Source of the DNA: Arthrobacter sp. MYb23
GTDB taxonomy: Bacteria > Actinomycetota > Actinomycetes > Actinomycetales > Micrococcaceae
Assembly: GCF_002979775.1 (NCBI RefSeq)
Contig: NZ_PCPR01000003.1
Coordinates: 248,001-312,000, forward strand
DNA: 64,000 nt
Direction of reading: 5' to 3'
This document shows, piece after piece, positions 17,740 through 26,846 of the stretch. The position numbers and the translations under genes were made by a program. The first letter of the stretch is position 1. The number at the start of each line of letters is the position of its first letter. The notes under the pieces were generated by a model. That model did not search any database and was not told where the DNA came from. It was given only the letters and a program-made list of their open reading frames with translations.

Positions 17740-18135
17740 TTGACGACGATCGAAAACCCCTCCGCAAAACCTGAATTAATCCAGCCCCGGGGACCTTACT
17801 CAAGCGCCATCCATGCAGGAAACGTCATTTATCTCTCCGGGCAGGGCGGACTTGATTCGGCGGGGCAGGTGGTAACCGGAGGAATCGCCGCGGAAACCAC
17901 ACAGACACTCGCCAACATCGAGGCCAACCTCAAGGCATGCGGGGCAGGCCTCGGAGACCTGGTTAACGCCACCTGCTTCCTCACCGACATAGGGGACTTG
18001 GATGCATTCAACTCGGCTTGGCGTGATTATTTTGGGGAAGTTCGGTCGCCGGCCCGGACAACCGTTGCCGTCGCTTCCTTACCTTTCGGGTTGAACCTCG
18101 AGATCTCCTGCCAAGCTGCTCTCGAGCAACCATGA
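17740..18135 (+). CDS. RidA/YjgF-family imine deaminase, cassette A
   Basis: 131 residues from a TTG at 17740 with GAAAGGA upstream. RidA proteins hydrolyse reactive enamines and imines released by PLP or flavin enzymes. The key residues are present: GPYSSAIHAGNVIYLSGQ near the N-terminus, the substrate-binding arginine in SPARTTVAVASLP and the glutamate in LEISCQAAL. It lies between the ABC transporter and the regulator and overlaps the regulator's start by 4 bp. This fits an operon whose aminotransferase or class V PLP enzyme yields unstable intermediates. Confidence 0.9.
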   Translation: MTTIENPSAKPELIQPRGPYSSAIHAGNVIYLSGQGGLDSAGQVVTGGIAAETTQTLANIEANLKACGAGLGDLVNATCFLTDIGDLDAFNSAWRDYFGEVRSPARTTVAVASLPFGLNLEISCQAALEQP

Positions 18136-18947
18136 GCTCCTACATCGAAAACCAGCAAACTCACCCAGCTACACGAAATCTTGGAGCGATCGATCACAAT
18201 GGAGCCATGAGTTCTAACTATTTGGGATCAGCGTTACGGTTCACCGACGAGGACCGCGCTTATGCCAAGACGGCCTCTTCCGTCTTGAGCCAAGTGATTC
18301 CCACGCTGGCCCAGACTCTAGGCCCACGCACGGAAGTGCTGGTCCACGACCTGACCCTCGCTCCCGCCAGCATCGTCGCCATTGCCCAGCCCATAACTGG
18401 TCGTGATGTCGGTGGGCCTCCAACGGACCTAAGCCTGCTGATGCTCGCCAGTCAACGAGGAGAAGGTCTGGTTGGATACGCATCAAGATTCAATGGTCAG
18501 ACCCTCCGTTCCACAAGCGCTTTTATTCGCACCCCTTCCGGGCAAGCGGTAGTGGCCCTCTGCATCAACTCCGACGTCGACGACCTCACTAAAGCGCGGG
18601 AGGCATTGGAACACTTGACGTCCATGAGTCCGTTGTTCTTCGAGGGCGCCGATCAGCCGCTGCCCACTGAGACGTTCCCTTCGTCTGTCGAGTCACTAAC
18701 CGACGGCATGATTCGTGAACAAATAGTGGCGGCCGGCGTTCCTGTGGAACTGATGAAGAAGAAGCACAAGCTGGACGTCGTTAGACGCTTGCGCGCCAGG
18801 GGATTCTTTGAGCTCAAGGAATCCGTTGACTTATGTGCCAAGGCCTTGGACGTAACCCGCTACACGATCTATAACTACCTAAACCAAATTAGTCAGGAAG
18901 AAGAGGCCCTGAATGCTGATGCGGAACTCGGGCGAAACGTTGGATAA
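18132..18947 (+). CDS. DauR-like transcriptional regulator (YheO PAS domain plus HTH)
   Basis: 271 residues. Residues about 40-150 form a YheO-type PAS domain (VIPTLAQTLGPRTEVLVHDL and the region after it, TDLSLLMLAS). A C-terminal helix-turn-helix (HKLDVVRRLRARGFFELKES, then LDVTRYTIYNYLNQ) binds DNA. DauR of Pseudomonas, in this family, controls D-arginine catabolism. The ATG used overlaps the RidA stop by 4 bp; MSSNYLG at 18207 is an alternative start. It probably regulates the transporter and RidA upstream of it. Confidence 0.85.
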   Translation: MSSYIENQQTHPATRNLGAIDHNGAMSSNYLGSALRFTDEDRAYAKTASSVLSQVIPTLAQTLGPRTEVLVHDLTLAPASIVAIAQPITGRDVGGPPTDLSLLMLASQRGEGLVGYASRFNGQTLRSTSAFIRTPSGQAVVALCINSDVDDLTKAREALEHLTSMSPLFFEGADQPLPTETFPSSVESLTDGMIREQIVAAGVPVELMKKKHKLDVVRRLRARGFFELKESVDLCAKALDVTRYTIYNYLNQISQEEEALNADAELGRNVG

Positions 18948-19059
18948 GACCGCGAGCACGGTCCCGTTCTCAGCGTTCCGGTACGCAACTGAGGGTCCTC
19001 TCCTTCGAAGGCAAGTGATGGGCCCCCTTGGCCGAGCCGGTGTTCACGCTCATCGTCTA

Positions 19060-19935
19060 GACCCCGGTGCGCCTGCGGCACCGGCTCCACCAGGAGCCTG
19101 AGATAGGGCTGGACCTGCCGCACACGCAGGAAAAGGTCCTCCAGGCGTTGGATGGGCTGCCGTACGAGATCACCCTAGGCAAAAACACGACGTCAATTAC
19201 TGCCGTGTTCCATGGCACCGCCCCGGATTCCGGAGCCACCACTGCCCGGCGGCCGGTCGTGTTGCTGCGGTGACATGGACGGACTTCCGGTCCAGAAAGC
19301 CACCATCCCGGACTACATTCACGTATTGACGGCGCGATGCACACCGCCGCCACGACCTGCACACAGCAATGCTCGCTGGAGCCGCAACGCTCTTGGCCGA
19401 GCGTCGCCATCAACTCGCCGGGGGACGTCTGACGTCGGCGACGGAGCCGAACGGGATGGTCTTCACCAAGCCAGGCATCCTTGTGTCCGCCTCGGAAGGC
19501 TCGTGGTCACGGTCCACGGAGCAGACGGGCACGGATCAGCACCAGCCAAGGACCCGTAACGGCCATCTCCGAGATCATCACCACCTTTCAGGTAATGATT
19601 ACCCGCCAGTTCAATATGTTCGATCCCGTCATGCCCAGCGTGGGCCTGCTGCAGGCAGGGACCAAACACAACACAATCCCAAACTCAGCCCGCTTCGAAG
19701 CCACCATACGAACCTTCTCCGAAGCCAGCCGCGAGAAGATGATGACTGTAACGCCGTGGCTGCTCAAAGGCATCGCCGCTGCCCACGGGTTGGAGGCCGC
19801 GGTGGACTAGTAAACCGAATACCCGATGACCGTTACCAACGACGCTGAAACGGAGATCGCAGAACGAGTCATCACTGAACTCTTCGACGGATGCCGCTAT
19901 ACCCGCCTCGGACAACCCATCCGTGGACTCTTAAC
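19060..19935 (+). pseudogene. Decayed M20 amidohydrolase/peptidase
   Basis: Recognisable pieces of an M20 aminoacylase-type enzyme lie in order but in changing frames. First RLHQEPEIGLDLPHTQEKVL and ITAVFHGTAP at 19067-19270, then the metal motif remnant GDMDGLPVQ in another frame near 19273, LAGAATLLAERRHQLAG near 19372, NMFDPVMPSVGLLQAGTKHN near 19615, and VTNDAETEIAERVITELFD up to about 19935. Several frameshifts, an internal deletion and a stop after LEAAVD make it non-functional. It follows the DauR-like gene at the end of cassette A, the same terminal position that an intact M20 peptidase holds in cassette B. Confidence 0.85.
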
Positions 19936-20491
19936 AGGTAATGTGCAATTACTGCGCCCAACTGTCAGCGGCATTCCTCAGACGCGCAGCAGCAAGAGAG
20001 TGTCTCGTTCCAAGGAAATGGGACGTTGCCGTGCAACGCTTGGCCGCCTTCATGGGTGTTTGGTAGGCGGGCCTTTAGGGGATGTGGTGGCCCCGCAATG
20101 TTGGGGGTTGATGATCGCTCCGTAGGAGTGAACAGCGGGCGGTGGAAGATCGGCGAGCGGGGCGGGGCGGTCTCGAAACGGAAGCCTCAGGGCTCAGCGG
20201 AACGGCCAATACGTTGTGTGACCTCTACAGGAGGGGACCAGAGCCGATGCTGCAACATGCCGCTCCCTGAACCGCCGAAGTGTCGGGGAAGTGCAAAGTC
20301 TTCTGCAACCATGCAACCAGGCCCCCATAGCGATCATGGAAGGGCCTGGTGGTTTGATGCAGGTGGTTCGTGTCCTTTTTTGCCTCACCTGATCCGGCGG
20401 AACATCGGTCAGGCCTCTACTCCTCGTAGTTCACGAATGCTTTCCTCAGGCGTTCATGTACGGTTCAGGTGCTGACCCGTCCATTGGGCAG
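19936..20491. other. No recognisable gene
   Basis: This stretch holds only short open frames with no protein-like sequence that I recognise. It separates the M20 remnant from the 3' end of the leftward GlcG/hydantoinase operon. Confidence 0.5.
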
Positions 20492-20529
20492 ACCAGGGCC
20501 TCCCACGTTGCGAAATGGGAGACCCTGGT
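20492..20529 (-). terminator. Probable terminator of the leftward hydantoinase operon
   Basis: ACCAGGGCCTCCCA at 20492-20505 and TGGGAGACCCTGGT at 20516-20529 form a 14-bp stem with one mismatch and a 10-nt loop. It lies about 170 bp beyond the last gene of the operon. There is no long T-run. Confidence 0.55.
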
Positions 20530-20700
20530 GGTCATTTGGATTCGCAGATATTGCCCGTACTGATTGGCAATGAGTGTGCCGAGTAATCAGTTCCTGCAAC
20601 ACGAGAGGTTCGGCTGTGTTGATTGCTGTCATCGAGTGCGAACGGAGGTCCAGGAATTGCCTCCGCTGAAAAGCTGTATTCCGCTTTGTGGTACGAACCC

Positions 20701-21102
20701 TCAGAAGGCCGCTGCTCCGGCTTCGGCTACGGTTTGATCTTGTTCGCCGGAACCTCCGCTGACTCCGATGGCGCCCACTACCTTGCCGTTCCGGTTCAGG
20801 GGCACTCCGCCGGCAAAGATCATGATGCGTCCGTCGTTGCTCGCGTGAATTCCGTAGAACTGGTCTCCCGGCTGCGAATTGTCTGCGAGGTCCTTCGTTT
20901 GTATGTCGAAAGCGCGTGATGTGAAAGCCTTCTTGATGGATATATCGACGCTTCCGATCCATGCACCGTCCATGCGGGCGTGCGAAACAAGGTTTCCGCC
21001 CTCGTCGACAACAGCAATGTTCATTGGTTGGCCGATTTCATTTGCGCATTTTTCGGCTGCCGCGATGATGCTACGGACTTCGGAAAGCGTGGGTGAGGTC
21101 AT
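20701..21102 (-). CDS. GlcG/HbpS-family (heme-degrading domain-like) protein
   Basis: 133 residues from the ATG at 21102, with AAGGAG upstream. It has the whole GlcG/HbpS fold: IIAAAEKCANEIGQPMNIAV, DEGGNLVSHARMDGAW, SIKKAFTSRAFD and the glycine-rich end GGVPLNRNGKVVGAIGVSGG. No signal peptide is seen. Members bind haem or small organic ligands, and many lie in catabolic operons with an unproven role. This is the last gene of the leftward operon. Confidence 0.87.
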   Translation of the reverse strand: MTSPTLSEVRSIIAAAEKCANEIGQPMNIAVVDEGGNLVSHARMDGAWIGSVDISIKKAFTSRAFDIQTKDLADNSQPGDQFYGIHASNDGRIMIFAGGVPLNRNGKVVGAIGVSGGSGEQDQTVAEAGAAAF

Positions 21103-21482
21103 CTTTTTCTCCTTGTTGTGTGAAAGATATAAGTCGCCTGTGGTGTCACGGTTCAGGTCTGGACGTATCGGTTGGGTTTGGAGGACCTGCTTGGTAGCGG
21201 CGCCTGGGTTTTGATTCGGCAAAACCGCGGGGCTCAACTTTCCCGGGGGCCTAAATGTCAGCGGCTATTGCGATCTGGGCTTTTCGCAGCGTGGTTATCG
21301 CCATCAGCTGCCTGACTACTTCTTGGCCGCACGTTTCGGACGACACCAGGACACAGGAGTGTCTCCGGTTAGAGCGCAGTATTGCGTTCAGACCTTGACC
21401 TCGCGTCTCGGTGGTCTGGCGCGGGTGAGACTTGTAGAGAAACAACCCATCGCGAGCAGGAGTTTAAACGGACCTCAAAAGA
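21103..21482. other. Gap between GlcG-like and RidA genes
   Basis: No convincing gene. A small hairpin, GGTTTTG-6 nt-CAAAACC at 21207-21226, may reduce read-through or be an mRNA processing site. A 64-codon leftward frame at 21251-21445 has no recognisable similarity and is not called. Confidence 0.4.
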
Positions 21483-21911
21483 TCACCGCTCGTTTGGCCC
21501 GATGGCCCCGACGAGCTCGATTTCCACAGGTGCGTCGCTTGGCAGTGAGGTCACTCCGACAGCAGAACGAGCTCCGATTGCTTCGTGCCCGAGTTGCTCC
21601 ATGACGTACGTCGACGCCACGTCCGCGAAACGCGAATGTTGGGTGAAGCCTTTTTCTGCCGCGATAAAGACAGTCATTTTGAGAATCCGTGAGATTCTTT
21701 CCCCGGTGTTGCACGCCGATTCGAGTGCGGCCAGCGCGTTGGCGCAGGAGAGGCGAATGGCATCCTCATATGTCTCCGGGCTTTCCTCCACCGGGACGAT
21801 TCCACTCAGCGTAAGGGCGCCGTCCTTTCGTGGGGTCATGCCTGCAGTGAAGGCGATGTCTCCAAAGCGTGTCACAGGAACATAGGTTCCTTGGGGTACG
21901 GGTATCTTCAT
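21483..21911 (-). CDS. RidA/YjgF-family protein, hydantoinase operon
   Basis: 142 residues of the longer YoaB-like branch: FGDIAFTAGMTPRKDGALTL near the N-terminus, the arginine in IGARSAVGVTSLP and the acidic end PVEIELVGAIG. It probably deaminates an unstable enamine or imine produced by the adjacent aminotransferase or by the flavin amine oxidase upstream. It starts 13 bp after the aminotransferase stop. Confidence 0.88.
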   Translation of the reverse strand: MKIPVPQGTYVPVTRFGDIAFTAGMTPRKDGALTLSGIVPVEESPETYEDAIRLSCANALAALESACNTGERISRILKMTVFIAAEKGFTQHSRFADVASTYVMEQLGHEAIGARSAVGVTSLPSDAPVEIELVGAIGPNER

Positions 21912-21924
21912 GTGGCCGCCGTCC

Positions 21925-23133
21925 TTATCGGGTGTATCGCTTGGCGAGTTCGATAAGGCGTTCTACTGCCGCCACGGCGTTGTTGCGGTCTTGCGAGTAA
22001 TTCAACCGGATGCTGTGTCCGTGCAGGGGGCTGAATTCGGCTCCTGGTGTGACTGTCACATTGGTCTGGAGCCTGGCAAGCTTGACGAACTCTTCAGTGC
22101 CCACGTTCAGGTCCGGCAGACGCGGGAACAGGTAGCTTCCTGCCTCCGGGACGCGCGTGGCGTATCCGGCTTCAGTGAAGAGCCGCACCAAGTCGTCGCG
22201 GATGGCCTGATGGCCGAGGATTCGCTCGTCCAGCCAGCCTTCCGGTTCGTTGAAGTACGTGTCCAGAACGGCTTGGTTGTATCCGGGGGCGCGGAGGGAG
22301 ACGATTGCCTGGGTTTTTTCCATTCGTGAAATGACGCTGGCGGAGCCGAAAGCAACGCCGAGCCTGTACCCGCTGAGCGATTCCGTTTTGGATGGACCCA
22401 TGATGGTGAGGCAGTTATCCGGGTTGATCCCGGAAGCGCGTAGGTGGGTGTATTGGGTTCCTTCGTAGCGGAGGCGGGAGTAGAGCTGGTCGACGATGAC
22501 CGTCGCGTCGTAGGTGTTGGCGAGTTCGGCGATCGAACGGATTTGTTCTGCGGTGTAGACAACGCCTGTGGGGTTGTTTGGGTTTGAGAAGACGAAGGTT
22601 TTGACGCCGCTGTGGAATGCTTCCTCCAGTTGGTCGAGGTTGAGCATGGCCGGGCTCTTGTCCTCGTAGTCAAGGCGGACGGGGCGGACGACGCCGCCGA
22701 AGAATTCGACGAGCTTGCGGTTTGCGAAGTAGTCCGGTTGGACGATTGCGACGTGGTCGCCGGCGCCCACGCACGCAGCCATGGCGAGGAAGAGTGCCCC
22801 TTGGGTGCCGGGCGTAATGATCATTTCCGGGCTTGGGGCGATGCTGGCGCCGGTGAAGTTGGTCAGGCGTTGGGCGAGAACTTCTCTGATGGAAAGGCGT
22901 CCGCTGTACTCCGTGTAGGCCTGCTGGCCGCCTTCCTGCACACCGCGCTGGAACGCCTCGAATGCTCCGGGCGAAGGTGTAAAGGCGTCGACGTCCCCAT
23001 GCGAAAAATCGACTGGGGCGCCGGGGATGTTCCCGCCGACGGCGAGGGCGGAGATTTTGTCTTCAAGGGATCCTTCTTGCCCAGGGGCGAAGTCGATCCC
23101 CAGGTTGATGAACCGTTCACGTATGTCCTGCAT
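21925..23133 (-). CDS. Class I/II PLP-dependent aminotransferase
   Basis: 402 residues. Class I motifs: AYTEYSGRLSIREVL, TPGTQGALFLAMAACVGAGD, FSNPNNPTGVVYT, VDQLYSRLRYEG, the PLP lysine in MGPSKTESLSGYRLGVAFG and the substrate arginine in HGHSIRLNYSQ. VDQLYSRL replaces the more common DE-x-Y at the PLP ring position. It is not of the Pat/HisC type found in cassettes A and B. In this operon it would transaminate the amine or amino acid released by the hydantoinase, or its product. The substrate is unknown. Confidence 0.87.
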   Translation of the reverse strand: MQDIRERFINLGIDFAPGQEGSLEDKISALAVGGNIPGAPVDFSHGDVDAFTPSPGAFEAFQRGVQEGGQQAYTEYSGRLSIREVLAQRLTNFTGASIAPSPEMIITPGTQGALFLAMAACVGAGDHVAIVQPDYFANRKLVEFFGGVVRPVRLDYEDKSPAMLNLDQLEEAFHSGVKTFVFSNPNNPTGVVYTAEQIRSIAELANTYDATVIVDQLYSRLRYEGTQYTHLRASGINPDNCLTIMGPSKTESLSGYRLGVAFGSASVISRMEKTQAIVSLRAPGYNQAVLDTYFNEPEGWLDERILGHQAIRDDLVRLFTEAGYATRVPEAGSYLFPRLPDLNVGTEEFVKLARLQTNVTVTPGAEFSPLHGHSIRLNYSQDRNNAVAAVERLIELAKRYTR

Positions 23134-23498
23134 GAGTAAACCTCGTTTTTTCTGGCCGTCCGTACTTTCACTTTTGGCATGGGCTGGTTTGACTTTGACT
23201 CTGTCACTACTCGGCTTAAGTGTCTACAGTTTATTCTAAACTGTCAACAGATTGCTTGGTCTCTTGAAACCGGTGTTTCAGTCGGTTTCGGGTCCGCAGC
23301 AGTAGACGCAACCGCTGTTGTGGCGCATAACCGTGTCAGTATCCGAGGAAGGCCGCAGCAGAGGAGAGGAGCTTGCGTGGCGGACGGTGAGGTCACTTCG
23401 GAACCATGCCACCGGCGACGAAGAGTTCGACCCCGGAGTCCTGGTCCGACTCTTGTCGTTGATGGATACGCCGTAGGGAGTGTCTGCTTCCAACGTAC
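23134..23498. other. Gap inside the leftward operon
   Basis: No gene is supported on either strand. The part nearest 23133 is AT-rich (about 23200-23250, with runs such as TTTATTCTAAA) and could hold an internal leftward promoter for the aminotransferase-RidA-GlcG group. Short frames between 23280 and 23490 match no family I know. Confidence 0.4.
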
Positions 23499-24542
23499 TC
23501 AGCTGCCCGCGTGGCTTCCGGGCCCGACTTGGGCGAACTCTGGCGGCGCGGGCAAGCCGATGGGGATGGGGGATCCGTCGTTTTTAAGGCTTTGGACGGT
23601 GGCGTTTAGAACCTCGATCCCGGCTGTGACGTCTGGCAGTGGAACGGGATAGGGGTGGTTTCTGTCCTTTATGGCCTTTGCGAATTCTTGGAGTTCGTCC
23701 CGTTCAGCGTTGATCGCGGGGAACTCCTCCTGTCGCTTCCCGGATGCGTCGCAGACAGCGAGGTGCTGCTGGTCGGTCATTTGGGCCCAGCCTTCTGTTC
23801 CGAAGAGTTGGAGCCGCCAGTGTGAGGCAGTCGCGGTGAGGGTGCTGACGTATCCTGTGGTTCCGTTGGCGAAGTCGAGTGAGACATCGGTGGTGTCGTC
23901 GATATCGACTTTGAGGTATTGCCGGCGTGATCTGGCCCGGACCGCTGTAACGTTCCCGAGGAGGCCGATCATGCAGTCGATGGTGTGCACGCCCATGAGT
24001 GTCAGTCCGCCGGCAGGTGTTTCGCTGGACTGGGCATGCCAAACACCGTTTGTGTAGGTGTGTCCGAAGGGGCCGGAGAAGTTTCCCTCGATATGGAGCG
24101 GCCGTCCGATCGTGCCGGATTCGACGATGTGCTTCATTTTCTGGTAGGCCGGAAGGAAACGGCGGTTGAAGCCCACGGCCAGCACGCGGTCCGTGCTTTC
24201 GGAGAGTTGGACGAGGTCTTTGGCTGTGTCGGCGTCCAGGGCGAGTGGTTTCTCAACGAACACATGAAGGCCTGCCTCCAGGGCAAGGCGGACGTGGTTC
24301 GGGTGTCGGCTGTGGGGCGATGCGATCACCACGGCGTCGACGAGTCCTGCGTCGATCAGGTCCTCATAGGACTCGAACAATTGAAGTTTCTGTTCGTCAG
24401 CGAAGGGCTTCGCTTTCTGCAGTGATCCCGTGGTCCCTGCGGTGAAGTGAAGCAGTGCCCCGTGTGGCTTGCCGCTGGTCTGCACGGAGTTCACCAGCCG
24501 CTGCCCCCAGCGGCCCATTCCGACGATGGCTGTCTTGATCAT
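23499..24542 (-). CDS. Gfo/Idh/MocA-family NAD(P)-dependent oxidoreductase
   Basis: 347 residues. Rossmann start IKTAIVGMGRWGQRLVNSVQ, then ASPHSRHPNHVRLALEAGLH and the family signature FVEKPLALDAD, followed by a C-terminal alpha/beta domain (VHTIDCMIGLLGNVTAVRAR). These enzymes oxidise or reduce hydroxyl or keto groups on sugars, inositols and similar compounds. It lies 18 bp after the SDR gene, so the operon contains two dehydrogenases of different folds. Confidence 0.88.
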   Translation of the reverse strand: MIKTAIVGMGRWGQRLVNSVQTSGKPHGALLHFTAGTTGSLQKAKPFADEQKLQLFESYEDLIDAGLVDAVVIASPHSRHPNHVRLALEAGLHVFVEKPLALDADTAKDLVQLSESTDRVLAVGFNRRFLPAYQKMKHIVESGTIGRPLHIEGNFSGPFGHTYTNGVWHAQSSETPAGGLTLMGVHTIDCMIGLLGNVTAVRARSRRQYLKVDIDDTTDVSLDFANGTTGYVSTLTATASHWRLQLFGTEGWAQMTDQQHLAVCDASGKRQEEFPAINAERDELQEFAKAIKDRNHPYPVPLPDVTAGIEVLNATVQSLKNDGSPIPIGLPAPPEFAQVGPGSHAGS

Positions 24543-24560
24543 GATGCACCTTCCTGAGGT

Positions 24561-25298
24561 TTAGTTGACTGCTCCGCCGTCGATGATGACCGTGCTGCCG
24601 GTCATGTAACTGGACTCTTCCGAGGCCAGGTACACGGCTAGGGATGCGATGTCCTCCGGGGTGCCCATGCGGCCCACCGGCTGCCGGGCTGAAAAGTCAG
24701 CCATGGCTTGGGCTGGATCCGGCATTGCGTCGATGCGTTGCCTCATGGACGGTGTGTCAACCGCAGAGGGACAGATGGCGTTGCAGCGGATGCCTTGGTT
24801 GGCGTAATCAGCGGCAACGGATTTGGTGAGCCCGATGACCGCTGCCTTGGAGGTTGCATAGGCGAACCGTTGCGGAAAACCCCGTACTGAGGACTGGACG
24901 GAGGACATGTTGATGATGCTTCCATTTCCGGACTCGAGCATGCCGGGAAGGAATGCCTTGATGACGCCGAACATTGATATCACGTTGACACGAAGGGCGG
25001 CCTCGAATTCATCGTCGGTGCAGTTCATGATGTCCCCTACGTGGACCATGCCCACGCCGTTGAACAGGACATCCACGGGACCGGTCCTCGTCGCCAGCTC
25101 CGAAAGAGCATTTCGATCGAGCACGTTCAGTCCTACGGCGTTAAGTCCGTCCTGCCCCTCCAAGTCGGCGAGGAGTTCGGCGTTGAGATCCAGGGCCCAT
25201 ACTTCCGCACCCTCAGCCACGAACATTTCCGCTGTTCTGCGGCCGATTCCTTGCCCCGCGGCTGTTACGACAGCGGTCTTTCCCTTGAGTCTGTTCAC
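24561..25298 (-). CDS. Short-chain dehydrogenase/reductase
   Basis: 245 residues from the GTG at 25298, with GAAGG upstream. NAD-binding TAAGQGIGRRTAEMF, NNAG-equivalent FNGVG, catalytic Ser in INMSSVQSS, and YATSK with the catalytic Tyr/Lys. DLNAELLADLEG after the second strand carries an acidic residue that favours NAD over NADP. It resembles 3-hydroxybutyrate and 2-keto-3-deoxyfuconate dehydrogenase-type SDRs. The substrate is not predictable. Confidence 0.88.
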   Translation of the reverse strand: MNRLKGKTAVVTAAGQGIGRRTAEMFVAEGAEVWALDLNAELLADLEGQDGLNAVGLNVLDRNALSELATRTGPVDVLFNGVGMVHVGDIMNCTDDEFEAALRVNVISMFGVIKAFLPGMLESGNGSIINMSSVQSSVRGFPQRFAYATSKAAVIGLTKSVAADYANQGIRCNAICPSAVDTPSMRQRIDAMPDPAQAMADFSARQPVGRMGTPEDIASLAVYLASEESSYMTGSTVIIDGGAVN

Positions 25299-25385
25299 TT
25301 GAGGGCCTTCTTTTCGGTCCGTGAGCGGCGGCGCAGCTTTCATTCAGGGCTGCGCCGCCGCGGGGTTTGATCTGTCGAAGTGGAT

Positions 25386-26747
25386 CTATTTGGACGGCGT
25401 CGTTGTCGGTGTTCGGATAGCGATCTCGTCCTGTCCGGCTGTGGGAGTCTTTGCAGCCCTTCCCTCGTGGGTTTCCACCAGGAAAACGGTGCACCCGACG
25501 GTGATGACGGCCGCGAGGATCACGTAGTACGCGGGAATCCCGGGGTTGCCGGTACTGGCGATAAGGGCGGTAACGATGAGCGGGCCGCCGCCGCCGAAGA
25601 TGGCCAGGCCTATGTTGTAACCGATCGAGTAGGACGTGGTCCGAACGGCCGCCGGGAACAGTTCCATGAGGACGGTGTGGATGACGCCGGTGTGCCCGGC
25701 GAAGATGAGCGCTAGGATCACAATGCCTAGGAAGGCCAGTGCGAATCCTTGCTGCATGATGAGGTAGGCGGGGAAGGCGAGCACGGCCATGGCGATTCCG
25801 GAACCGACCAGCAGAGGTCGCCGTCCGTACCGGTCGGCGAGGCGGGCTGCGAACGGAATCGTGATGATCAGGGCGACCAAGCCCAGGGATGTGATGGCGA
25901 AGCCCTCGCCGCTACTGAATTTGAGCTGTTTGGTGAGGTAGGTGGGCAGGTAGTTGAAGATGACGTAGTAGCCAACGCTGTTCAACAGGGGCAGCGCGGC
26001 GGCCATCAGCATACGACGCCGGTTGGCCCGGGTTCGGAAGGCTTCCTTCAGAGGGCTGGTAACGATTTCGTCCTGCTCGCGCATGTGTTGGAATACGGGA
26101 GGTTCGGCTACCTTGCGTCGGATCCAGAGCCCGGCAAGGCCCAGGGGAAGCGCCATGAGGAAGGGGATGCGCCAACCCCAACTTTGAAGGTCAGCCTCGC
26201 TCAGGCTGCGGGTGAGGATGAGGCCGAGCAGGGTGCCTATCAGTAAGGCCAGGAAGCTTGATGCCTGAACGAAGGAGACGTAGAAGGCCCGCTTGCCGGC
26301 AGGAGCATGTTCACCGACCAAAGTGACGGCGGCGGAAACTTCGCCGCCTGCAGAGAAACCTTGGGCCAGGCGGAAGAGCAGCAGCAGGATGGGGGCTGCT
26401 ACTCCGATCCATGCGTAGCCCGGAAGCAACCCGATCAGTGTGGTTGCGACGGTGATGATTGTCAGGGACAGGAGCAGCGCTGTCCGTCGGCCCAGCCGGT
26501 CTCCGAGGACGCCAAGGACGATGCCGCCCAGGGGACGGAAGAGGAAAGTAACAGCGAAGATGCCGTAGGTGAGAAGGAGCCCTACGAAGCCTTGGGCTTG
26601 GGGGAAAAAGACCAAGGCGATAACGGGGGCGAAGGACCCGTATATGCCGTATTCGTAAAACTCTATAAACATTCCGACGCTCCCGGCTACGGCCGTGCGT
26701 CGAACGCTGGGGGCTGAGCCTCCGTGGGGAGTTTTTGTTGAGGCCAT
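25386..26747 (-). CDS. MFS transporter, metabolite:H+ symporter (MHS) family
   Basis: 453 residues with about 12 membrane helices. Family signatures: GSVGMFIEFYEYGIYGSFAP, the loop FRPLGGIVLGVLGDRLGRR, RLAQGFSAGGEVSAAVTLV and the repeat loop ARLADRYGRRP. MHS carriers bring in organic acids, betaines and related zwitterions with protons. Placed between the flavin enzyme and the SDR, it is the obvious importer for the substrate of this operon. The acidic residue in FIEFYEYG near helix 1 is typical of the family. Confidence 0.9.
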   Translation of the reverse strand: MASTKTPHGGSAPSVRRTAVAGSVGMFIEFYEYGIYGSFAPVIALVFFPQAQGFVGLLLTYGIFAVTFLFRPLGGIVLGVLGDRLGRRTALLLSLTIITVATTLIGLLPGYAWIGVAAPILLLLFRLAQGFSAGGEVSAAVTLVGEHAPAGKRAFYVSFVQASSFLALLIGTLLGLILTRSLSEADLQSWGWRIPFLMALPLGLAGLWIRRKVAEPPVFQHMREQDEIVTSPLKEAFRTRANRRRMLMAAALPLLNSVGYYVIFNYLPTYLTKQLKFSSGEGFAITSLGLVALIITIPFAARLADRYGRRPLLVGSGIAMAVLAFPAYLIMQQGFALAFLGIVILALIFAGHTGVIHTVLMELFPAAVRTTSYSIGYNIGLAIFGGGGPLIVTALIASTGNPGIPAYYVILAAVITVGCTVFLVETHEGRAAKTPTAGQDEIAIRTPTTTPSK

Positions 26748-26846
26748 TGAATTGACTCTCTGTGAGAAGGAGTTGTTGCGAGAGGGAACGGGCTCTTTGA
26801 TGCGGTTCGGTGCTGCGACCGGTCCTCGTGGGACCGATCGCAGCAG

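Noticed and set aside
21251-21445. Leftward 64-codon frame between GlcG-like and RidA genes
   Set aside because: No recognisable motif and no ribosome-binding site.
23280-23493. Possible small protein in the 23.1-23.5 kb gap
   Set aside because: A protein-like stretch is broken upstream by a stop, has no start codon with a ribosome site and matches no known family.
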